A stretch of DNA of 7,280 nt, taken from NCBI GenBank assembly GCA_949935685.1, contig CATLGN010000076.1, forward strand, positions 1 to 7,280, read 5' to 3'. Shown piece after piece: positions 1 to 5,547 of the stretch. How positions within the stretch are numbered: position 1 is the first letter of the stretch; each line of letters starts with the position of its first letter. The notes below the pieces were generated by a model. It was given only the letters and a program-made list of their open reading frames with translations, searched no databases and was not told the DNA's origin. The DNA is from an uncultured Lachnospiraceae bacterium (GTDB lineage Bacteria > Bacillota > Clostridia > Lachnospirales > Lachnospiraceae). The position numbers and the translations under genes were made by a program.

Positions 1-93
1 GGCTACAGGCATAAGCGGTTCTAAGCGCTGTGGCATCAGATACTGGCAGGTATGCAACCGGCCTCTATGCGCCATCCGGGCGCAGGTCGGCCT

Positions 94-117
94 TTTCCGG
101 ACATCCCTGTCCGGAAA
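94..117. repeat. Perfect 10-bp hairpin with 4-nt loop
   Basis: Positions 94-103 are the exact reverse complement of 108-117, with only four bases (tccc) between. Read on the - strand the loop is GGGA, a GNRA-type tetraloop. No T-run follows on either strand, so it is not a standard intrinsic terminator by itself. It forms one arm of the proposed three-way junction in the surrounding structured region. Confidence 0.75.
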
Positions 118-203
118 TTGCGGGTTGCGGCGCAGCGATAAGAACCGCTAATACCTTCCGCAAGATGCACGGCCGGAATGCTGCGCCCCTGCCGGAAGTT
201 CAT

Positions 204-222
204 AATCCAATCAGGATTTTTT
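204..222 (+). terminator. Weak rho-independent terminator-like hairpin
   Basis: AATCC (204-208) pairs with GGATT (214-218) across a 5-nt loop and runs straight into T's at 217-222, with more T-tracts to 236. The stem is short and only two of its five pairs are G-C, so termination would be inefficient. It points along +, matching the proposed structured RNA and not the convergent MATE gene, for which I see no clear - strand terminator in the window. Confidence 0.35.
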
Positions 223-263
223 CCGTTTCTGTTTTTTATATGTTGTGTTCACAGTCTGTTCAT

Positions 264-1643
264 TCATGCGTTTGTCGGTTGTTTCTGCATTTTGTTCAGT
301 TTACGCAGCAAAGGGATTCCGATCAGTATGCCGAGGATTGTCGTACATATATCGGCGCCCATCTGTGCATGGAGTAATCCGCTCAGTCCCCACAGATGAT
401 TGAACAGATACAGAAACGGGATATGAAAGAGGCACTGTCGTCCAAGGTTTACCATCATGGCGCGCACGGCGTCCCCTGTCGCCTGAAAGGTGCACATCAT
501 GGACATCTGTATCGCCATAAACGGCACCACCCATGCGTATGCCCGCAGAAACCGGACGCCGGCTTCAATAATCCGGGCATCGCTTGTAAACGCTTTTACA
601 AAAGCCGGTGCAAGCCAAAGAAACGGCACCAGCAATATCAGGCACAGACAGGTTCCGGACAGAAGCGTGAATTTCAGCGCGGAAAGCATTCGTTTTATTT
701 TATTTGCGCCGTAATTATAACCGGCGAACGGCATATAGCCGGAGACATAGCCTATGGTAATCATAAACACCATGTTGATCAGTTTTCCGGCGACCCCATA
801 TGCCGAAATGACATAATCGCCATAGCCCACAGCCAGATTATTCAGGAGAATATTAGAAAAACTCATAATAATCTGGGAAACAGAGTTCGGCAGCCCGATT
901 TTTAACACTTCGTGAAAAATCCTTTTACTGGGTTTCAGGTCGCGGGGCGCGATGGAGAGAGACGTTTTCCCCTTCAGGAATATGGTCATATAATAAAGCA
1001 CCGCAAAAAAATTGCCGATGATCGTTGCCCGGGCTGCTCCGGCTGCCCCCTGATGCAGGAGGAGGATAAAGACCGGGTCCAGAATAATATTTAACACCGT
1101 GCCAATGACCATCCCGATCACAGCCTGTTGAACGAGCCCCTCGGAACGGAGCAGGGCAGGCAGAATAATCTGCAGGGTCATGACAAAGCTGAATCCTACA
1201 ATGATATACAGGTACGACCTTGTCGGAGCGATTGTATTTGCGCTTGCCCCCAGAATATGGAGAATCGGTTCCATAAATAAAAGGCACAGGGCGGTCATTG
1301 CCAATGTAATGCCCACAGACACATAGACGGAGACCGCGCTTGTCCGGCGGACCTCCTTTTCTTTCCCCATTCCCAGACAGTGGGAAATGTAAGAGGGCGC
1401 GCCGTTTCCGAAAATATTCCCCACAGCCTGAATGACCATAAAGACAGGAAAAGCAAGGGAGACGGCGCCAAGCTGCACCGGGTCATCCAAAAGACCGATA
1501 AAATACGTATCTGTCAGATTATAGATCAGGGATACGATCGTAGACAGTACGGTGGGGACGGCCAGTTTTAAAATTGCCTTGGGAACCGGCATATGTACCA
1601 TAATGTCCAGATTATCTTTTCCCATAGAATACTTTTCTTCCAT
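264..1643 (-). CDS. MATE-family multidrug efflux transporter
   Basis: This is a 459-residue polytopic inner-membrane protein, the usual size for a MATE (multidrug and toxic compound extrusion) pump. Such pumps expel cationic drugs or metabolites in exchange for Na+ or H+. About twelve hydrophobic segments form two homologous lobes. Lobe 1 has the helix-1 acidic residue in NLTDTYFIG (Asp45), the RSEG motif (166-169) and the NIILDPVFI segment (185-193). Lobe 2 opens with LKIGLPNSVSQ (about 247) and carries the GYNYGA signature. The C-terminus is short and basic. The start at 1643 is chosen because AGGAGG (1655-1660 on the complement) lies 11 nt upstream. The in-frame Met7 (complement of 1623-1625) has no comparable site. 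The gene diverges from a TetR-type regulator, its likely controller. The sequence resembles MepA/NorM-like pumps; substrate and coupling ion cannot be read from it. Confidence 0.95.
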   Translation of the reverse strand: MEEKYSMGKDNLDIMVHMPVPKAILKLAVPTVLSTIVSLIYNLTDTYFIGLLDDPVQLGAVSLAFPVFMVIQAVGNIFGNGAPSYISHCLGMGKEKEVRRTSAVSVYVSVGITLAMTALCLLFMEPILHILGASANTIAPTRSYLYIIVGFSFVMTLQIILPALLRSEGLVQQAVIGMVIGTVLNIILDPVFILLLHQGAAGAARATIIGNFFAVLYYMTIFLKGKTSLSIAPRDLKPSKRIFHEVLKIGLPNSVSQIIMSFSNILLNNLAVGYGDYVISAYGVAGKLINMVFMITIGYVSGYMPFAGYNYGANKIKRMLSALKFTLLSGTCLCLILLVPFLWLAPAFVKAFTSDARIIEAGVRFLRAYAWVVPFMAIQMSMMCTFQATGDAVRAMMVNLGRQCLFHIPFLYLFNHLWGLSGLLHAQMGADICTTILGILIGIPLLRKLNKMQKQPTNA

Positions 1644-1654
1644 AAAACAAACAG

Positions 1655-1660
1655 CCTCCT
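1655..1660 (-). promoter_or_regulatory. Ribosome binding site of the MATE gene
   Basis: A full AGGAGG is present on the complement, 11 nt before the ATG at 1643-1641. The spacing is slightly long but the match is perfect, and it fixes the start six codons upstream of the alternative Met7. Confidence 0.8.
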
Positions 1661-1678
1661 GATTTAATTACACTTATG

Positions 1679-1707
1679 TTGATTATTCCTGTTTTTTATA
1701 TTATAAT
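1679..1707 (+). promoter_or_regulatory. Sigma-A promoter for the tetR-type regulator
   Basis: TTGATT (1679-1684) and a perfect TATAAT (1702-1707) are 17 nt apart. A start near 1714 would give a leader of about 134 nt that includes the inverted repeat at 1749-1784. Its -10 box overlaps the divergent MATE promoter. Confidence 0.6.
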
Positions 1708-1726
1708 CTGGCAGAGACGTTATCAA
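1698..1726 (-). promoter_or_regulatory. Sigma-A promoter for the MATE gene
   Basis: On the complement, TTGATA (1726-1721) and TAATAT (1703-1698) are separated by 17 nt. A start near 1691 would give a leader of about 47 nt. An overlapping TATAAT (1705-1700) is a better -10 box but would leave only a 15-nt spacer. The -10 box overlaps that of the opposing tetR promoter, so the two cannot be occupied together. Confidence 0.55.
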
Positions 1727-1748
1727 TGGGCAGCTTTGCGGGTATGTT

Positions 1749-1784
1749 GTTTAATCCACACGGATGCGAATGTGTTGATTAAAC
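1749..1784. promoter_or_regulatory. 36-bp inverted repeat, candidate TetR operator
   Basis: The 13-bp arms GTTTAATCCACAC (1749-1761) and GTGTTGATTAAAC (1772-1784) match at 12 of 13 positions; the exception is 1757/1776. The spacer is 10 bp. TetR-family dimers bind inverted repeats of this general form, usually in the divergent intergenic region. The site lies about 22 bp upstream of the MATE -35 box and inside the tetR leader, so binding there could block tetR transcription and affect the pump promoter. In RNA it would form a strong leader hairpin, which is an alternative reading. Confidence 0.6.
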
Positions 1785-1811
1785 GGATCAATGACAGGGA
1801 TAAAATGGGAA

Positions 1812-1826
1812 CGAAATATAATTTCG
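1812..1826. promoter_or_regulatory. Short palindrome enclosing a second -10 box
   Basis: CGAAAT (1812-1817) and ATTTCG (1821-1826) are perfect inverted copies around ATA. The centre spells TATAAT (1817-1822), an ideal -10 box for a second, short-leader tetR promoter. The best -35 candidate, ATGACA (1791-1796), is 20 nt away, which is too far, so promoter activity is doubtful. It could be a second repressor site or a small hairpin just upstream of the ribosome binding site. Confidence 0.35.
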
Positions 1827-1834
1827 GCCGATGC

Positions 1835-1840
1835 AGGGAG
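1835..1840 (+). promoter_or_regulatory. Ribosome binding site deciding the tetR start
   Basis: AGGGAG lies 7 nt before the ATG at 1848. The earlier in-frame ATG at 1791 has no such site and would put the palindrome at 1812-1826 inside the coding sequence, so 1848 is preferred. Confidence 0.7.
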
Positions 1841-1847
1841 AAAAGAT

Positions 1848-2432
1848 ATGATACGGGAACCGCAAAATGATCTCCGGTACATGAAAACAGAAAACCTCAT
1901 ACGGAATACTTTTTGCGACATGCTCCGGGAAATGGACTATGCGCAAATCACAATCAAAGAACTGACAGACAGGGCAATGATTAACAGGAAAACGTTTTAT
2001 CTTCACTATAATTCGCTCGATGAGCTTTTGGGCAGGCTTCAGACGGATATTTACGCACAGGTTCTTGAACTGACGGCCGACATCCGGCTCCCCAGGGATT
2101 TGGAAAAACTCGTACGGGTATTTTTTCAGTTTTGTACGGAGAAAGACGATATAACCGAAAAGATCATATGCAGTCAGGGGAACTTTTCCGTTGGGCAAAG
2201 CCCGGCCGACTATGTTATGAAATCAATGTTTCACTATTCGGCTCCGGGAGACAGCCGTTCTGCTTTGGATGTGTTTGAATGTAATATTATTGATGCGTAT
2301 CTGAGAGGAAGTATTATTTTTATGTATTCCCAGTGGGTGGCAGATGAGCGCAGGATACCGTTAGAGCGGTTAATCGAACTCACGACATGGCTGGTCTCTC
2401 AGGGAATCAGAAAACTGAAACTGTCGGAATAA
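1848..2432 (+). CDS. TetR/AcrR-family transcriptional regulator
   Basis: This is a 194-residue cytoplasmic DNA-binding protein, typical in size for the family. The N-terminal domain (about residues 12-60) has the TetR helix-turn-helix pattern: the TIKELTDRAMINRKTFYLHY stretch (35-54) shows the characteristic TFYxHY ending, followed by a DELL helix. The remaining residues (about 65-194) form a helical ligand and dimer domain ending in a helix rich in Leu and Ile, resembling the TetR_C_7/8-type C-termini. The start at 1848 is supported by AGGGAG 7 nt upstream; Met12 at 1881 is a weaker alternative. The gene is divergent from the MATE pump with a shared regulatory region, so it is inferred to repress the pump and probably itself, released by a pump substrate. 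The ligand cannot be read from the sequence. Confidence 0.92.
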   Translation: MIREPQNDLRYMKTENLIRNTFCDMLREMDYAQITIKELTDRAMINRKTFYLHYNSLDELLGRLQTDIYAQVLELTADIRLPRDLEKLVRVFFQFCTEKDDITEKIICSQGNFSVGQSPADYVMKSMFHYSAPGDSRSALDVFECNIIDAYLRGSIIFMYSQWVADERRIPLERLIELTTWLVSQGIRKLKLSE

Positions 2433-2469
2433 GCGGGGATGCCGATCACCGGAGCCGGCTTTTCCGCTT
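2431..2469 (+). terminator. Hairpin after tetR, possible terminator
   Basis: Positions 2431-2444 pair with 2456-2469 in RNA: 13 of 14 pairs including two G-U, with an 11-nt loop. The structure starts within the tetR stop codon. The T-run GTTTTT (2481-2486) comes 12 nt after the stem instead of directly, so it is an imperfect intrinsic terminator. It would separate tetR from the peptidase operon. Confidence 0.45.
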
Positions 2470-2495
2470 CGAATCTATTTGTTTTTCCCCGATAT

Positions 2496-2524
2496 TTATA
2501 GTATAGTAAAAGAAATGTTATACT
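2496..2524 (+). promoter_or_regulatory. Promoter with extended -10 for the peptidase operon
   Basis: TGTTATACT (2516-2524) is an extended -10 element: TG, one base, then TATACT. The -35 at 17-nt spacing (2496-2501, TTATAG) is poor, as is common when the -10 is extended. A start near 2531 would leave a leader of about 57 nt. The stretch is clearly AT-rich between GC-rich flanks. Confidence 0.5.
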
Positions 2525-2541
2525 AATAAAATCTATAAAAC

Positions 2542-2562
2542 GCCGGACACAGAACGTCCGGC
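2542..2562 (+). other. 5'-leader hairpin upstream of the peptidase gene
   Basis: GCCGGAC (2542-2548) and GTCCGGC (2556-2562) are perfect 7-bp inverted copies with a 7-nt loop. No T-run follows, so it is not a terminator. It would lie about 10 nt from the predicted 5' end of the mRNA and 12 nt before the GGAGG ribosome binding site, suiting a stabilising stem or a protein-binding element. It could also be a DNA-level operator just downstream of the promoter. Confidence 0.5.
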
Positions 2563-2574
2563 AGACAATAAAAC

Positions 2575-2579
2575 GGAGG
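2575..2579 (+). promoter_or_regulatory. Ribosome binding site deciding the peptidase start
   Basis: GGAGG sits 8 nt before the ATG at 2588. The in-frame TTG at 2582 is only 2 nt away, too close to be the start, so the ATG is used. Confidence 0.8.
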
Positions 2580-2587
2580 CATTGGCA

Positions 2588-5524
2588 ATGGATTGGAACA
2601 AGTGTACGGCTTATGAGGTCATAGCGCGGCGCGGCATCCCGGAACTGCATTCTGAGAGCTGTCTTCTCAGACATAAAAAAACGGGGGCGCGGATTGCGCT
2701 GTTATCGAATGACGACGAAAATAAAGTATTCTATATCGGGTTTCGCACGCCGCCGCAGGACAGTACCGGTGTGGCGCATATACTGGAGCACTCGGTACTG
2801 TGCGGCTCCCGGCGCTTTCCGGTGAAAGATCCCTTTATCGAACTGGCGCAGGGCTCGCTGAATACGTTTTTAAACGCCATGACATATCCCGACAAGACGG
2901 TGTATCCCGTGGCAAGCTGCAATCTGCAGGATTTTAAGAATTTAATGCATGTCTATCTGGATGCGGTTTTTTATCCGAATATCTATCAGGAGGAACATAT
3001 TTTCCGGCAGGAGGGCTGGCATTATGAGCTGGAAGATATACAGGACGAACTGAAGATCAACGGCGTTGTCTACAATGAGATGAAGGGGGCGTTTTCCTCT
3101 CCGGATGATGTGCTGGATCGGGAGGTGTTCGCGTCCCTGTTTCCGGATACGCCTTACGGCGTGGAGTCGGGCGGGGATCCGGCGTGTATTCCGGAACTGA
3201 CGTATCAGGCGTTTCTGGATTTCCACGGCAGGTATTATCATCCCTCGAACAGCTATATTTATCTGTACGGCGATATGGATATGGCGGAGCGGCTGCAATG
3301 GCTGGACGAGGCGTATCTGTCTCATTTTGATGCGCTGGCCATCGACTCCCGGATCGTGGAGCAGCCGCATTTTATCAAGCCGGTGGAAGTGAAAAAAGCG
3401 TATCCGATCACAGACGGTGAACCGCTGAAAGACAACGGGTATCTCGCGTATAACGCGGTCGTCGGCAGCAGTCTGGACCGCGAGCTGTATGTGGCCTTTC
3501 AGATATTGGATTATGTGCTCTGTTCCGCGCCGGGCGCGCCGTTGAAGCAGGCGCTGACCGATGCGGGCATTGGCAAGGAGATTTACAGCGTCTATGAAAA
3601 CGGCATTCAGCAGCCGTATTTCAGCATTGTCGCCAGGAATACGGATATTGACAAGAAAGAAGCGTTTCTCACTGTCATCCGGGAAACGTTGGAAGGGCTG
3701 ACAACGCAGGGAATCGATAAAAAGGCGCTGCGCGCGGCCGTGAATTATTATGAGTTCAAATACCGGGAGGCGGATTTCGGCTCGTATCCCAAAGGACTGA
3801 TGTACGGGTTACAGGCGCTGGACAGTTGGCTGTATGATGAGCGGCAGCCGTTTCTGCATGTGGAGGCGGGGCAGACATTCCGCACGATGCGGGAGAAGGC
3901 GGAGACCGATTATTTCGAAAAGCTGATCGCGGAATATCTGCTGGACAATCCGCACAGCTCTGTTGTGATGGTGGAACCGGAGCGGAATCTGGCGGCGCGG
4001 CAGGAGCGGGAGCAGAGAGAGAAACTGGCGGCGCGGAAGGCTGCCATGAACGGGCAGGATCTCGCCGCGCTTGTGGCGGAGACGAAAGCGCTGGCGGCCT
4101 GGCAGGAGACGCCGGATCCGCAGGAAGCGGTGGAGACGATACCGCTTTTGCGGCGCGAAGATCTGAAAAAAGAGGCGGAAGGCTATCAGAACCGGACAGA
4201 GATGTGCGGCGAAACCGTAATCCTGCATCATGATCTGGTGACAAACGGCATCGGCTATGTAAAGCTTCTGTTTGACATCGGCAGTATCCCGAAAGAATAT
4301 TTTCCGTATATCAGTGTATACAAGGCGGTTCTCGGTCTGATGGATACGGAGCATTATGGGTACGGAGATTTTTTTAACGAAGTAAACCTGCAGACGGGCG
4401 GCATCAGTACGGCGCTGAATGTCTATGCGAGTGTCAAAAATCCGGATGCATACCGGATTATGTTTGAGATCCGCACAAAGGTATTTTATGATAAACTGGA
4501 TCAGGCGTTTGCACTGATGCGGGAAATGTTATTGGAAACAAAACTGGAAGATGAAAAGCGGCTGCGGGAGATTATCAGCGAGGCGCGCTCAAAGGTACAG
4601 GCGGGATTTATGAGCGCGGGCCATACATTGGCGGCGCTGCGGGCAATGTCACATTTTTCCGCTCCGGCGAATATATCGGAGCAGTTTGGCGGGTTGTCAA
4701 TGTACCGGCTGCTGGAGGAGATTGACGACCACTTTGCGGCGCAGAAGGCGGATGTGATTGCCAAATTAAAGACGTTAAACCGTATGATTTTCCGGCCGGA
4801 GAATCTGACGGTGGATTATACGGCGGAGACGGAGGGCTGCAAAGGACTGTCGGAAGCGGTTTCGGCGCTGACGGCGGCGCTGCACACGGAGCCGGTGGAA
4901 AAGGAGAACTATGTGCCGGTGGTGACACGGTGTAAAGAAGGTCTGATGTCTTCGGCACAGGTGCAGTATGTGTGCCGGGCGGGCAACTTTATGAAAAAGG
5001 GATTTCCCTATACCGGTGCGCTGCGGGTGCTGCGGGTGATGATGGGATATGAATATCTGTGGAGTCAGGTGCGTGTAAAGGGCGGCGCCTACGGGTGTAT
5101 GTGTAATTTCGGCCGGCTCGGGGACAGCTATTTTGTTTCTTACCGCGACCCGAATCTGCAGAAGACGATCGACGCTTATCTGGGGGCGGCTGATTTTGTG
5201 AGGAATTTCGAGGCCGATGAGCGGACGATGACCAAGTTTATTATCGGCGCGGTCAGCGAAATCGATATGCCGCTGACGCCGGCGGCGAAGGGAACCCGGT
5301 CGCTGGGGGCGTATCTGACCGGTATGACATGGGAAGAGACGCAGAAGGAGCGGGATGAAATGCTGCGGACCGCGCCAGCGGACATTCGCAGGCTGGCGGA
5401 TTATCTGGATGCGTTTCTGTCGTACGACTGTCTGTGCGTTGTGGGAAATGAGGAGAAAATAAGGGAGCGGAAAGAGCTGTTTGATGTTCTGGAGCATCTG
5501 TCGCAGGGCGGTGCGCAGGAGTGA
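2588..5524 (+). CDS. M16C-family zinc metallopeptidase (PreP-like, insulinase family)
   Basis: This 978-residue protein has no signal peptide and is probably cytoplasmic. Family members degrade short unfolded peptides inside a closed two-half chamber. The inverted zinc motif HILEH lies at 64-68: His64 and His68 bind zinc and Glu67 is the catalytic base. The third ligand is probably Glu164 in VVYNEMKG. Order: catalytic M16 domain (about 20-180), inactive M16-like domain (about 190-450), charged Ala/Arg/Glu-rich hinge (about 463-520), M16C-associated domain (about 520-740), and a C-terminal M16-like domain with the RVKGGAYG substrate-binding motif (Arg829, Tyr835). Length and layout match presequence-protease-type M16C enzymes, so it is complete and should be active. 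It is first in a run with a DUF4349 lipoprotein and era. The physiological substrate is unknown. Confidence 0.95.
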   Translation: MDWNKCTAYEVIARRGIPELHSESCLLRHKKTGARIALLSNDDENKVFYIGFRTPPQDSTGVAHILEHSVLCGSRRFPVKDPFIELAQGSLNTFLNAMTYPDKTVYPVASCNLQDFKNLMHVYLDAVFYPNIYQEEHIFRQEGWHYELEDIQDELKINGVVYNEMKGAFSSPDDVLDREVFASLFPDTPYGVESGGDPACIPELTYQAFLDFHGRYYHPSNSYIYLYGDMDMAERLQWLDEAYLSHFDALAIDSRIVEQPHFIKPVEVKKAYPITDGEPLKDNGYLAYNAVVGSSLDRELYVAFQILDYVLCSAPGAPLKQALTDAGIGKEIYSVYENGIQQPYFSIVARNTDIDKKEAFLTVIRETLEGLTTQGIDKKALRAAVNYYEFKYREADFGSYPKGLMYGLQALDSWLYDERQPFLHVEAGQTFRTMREKAETDYFEKLIAEYLLDNPHSSVVMVEPERNLAARQEREQREKLAARKAAMNGQDLAALVAETKALAAWQETPDPQEAVETIPLLRREDLKKEAEGYQNRTEMCGETVILHHDLVTNGIGYVKLLFDIGSIPKEYFPYISVYKAVLGLMDTEHYGYGDFFNEVNLQTGGISTALNVYASVKNPDAYRIMFEIRTKVFYDKLDQAFALMREMLLETKLEDEKRLREIISEARSKVQAGFMSAGHTLAALRAMSHFSAPANISEQFGGLSMYRLLEEIDDHFAAQKADVIAKLKTLNRMIFRPENLTVDYTAETEGCKGLSEAVSALTAALHTEPVEKENYVPVVTRCKEGLMSSAQVQYVCRAGNFMKKGFPYTGALRVLRVMMGYEYLWSQVRVKGGAYGCMCNFGRLGDSYFVSYRDPNLQKTIDAYLGAADFVRNFEADERTMTKFIIGAVSEIDMPLTPAAKGTRSLGAYLTGMTWEETQKERDEMLRTAPADIRRLADYLDAFLSYDCLCVVGNEEKIRERKELFDVLEHLSQGGAQE

Positions 5525-5547
5525 GATAACGGCGAAGGGAGGAACGT

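Larger units (their letters stand above)
12..222 (+). ncRNA. Candidate structured non-coding RNA (unassigned family)
   Basis: There is no credible gene here, but the stretch is dense in mutually compatible inverted repeats. Stem P1 pairs 14-22 with 141-149 (9 bp, perfect). After a 3x3 internal loop, P2 pairs 26-32 with 131-137 (7 bp, one G-U). P3 pairs 54-59 with 123-128 and closes a three-way junction. The junction's arms are hairpin B (60-63/89-92 plus 68-73/79-84, in register across a 4x4 loop) and hairpin C (94-103/108-117, 10 perfect bp, 4-nt loop). A further hairpin pairs 155-160 with 193-198, and a weak terminator-like hairpin ends in T's near 222. The + strand is favoured because the wobble pairs are G-U only in that sense and because the T-run lies on that side. 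I see no RNase P, tmRNA, SRP, 6S or known riboswitch signature. Its 5' end may lie outside the window. It could instead be a fold-back mobile repeat. Confidence 0.45.

Noticed and set aside
40..60. ATACCTGCC on the - strand, resembling the 3' end of cobalamin riboswitches
   Set aside because: The rest of the cobalamin aptamer (GCCACTG box and conserved core) is missing, and no suitable gene follows.
137..155. 16S rRNA-like string (GATAAGAACCGCTAATACC)
   Set aside because: The likeness covers only about ten bases (GCTAATACC); the surrounding sequence does not follow 16S rRNA.
30..377. Open frame of 115 codons on + at the left edge
   Set aside because: It has no ribosome binding site, no recognisable domain and a composition unlike a protein. 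It crosses the hairpin-rich region and runs into the MATE gene on the other strand.
1791..1847. Upstream ATG extending the TetR-type regulator by 19 residues
   Set aside because: It has no ribosome binding site, the extra residues lie before the normal family N-terminus, and a good AGGGAG precedes the ATG at 1848.
2582..2587. TTG start two codons upstream for the peptidase
   Set aside because: It is only 2 nt from GGAGG; the ATG at 2588 has the proper 8-nt spacing.
4775..5497. 240-codon open frame antisense to the peptidase gene
   Set aside because: It is rich in Arg, His and Pro, has no recognisable domain, and is the expected shadow of a GC-rich coding sequence.
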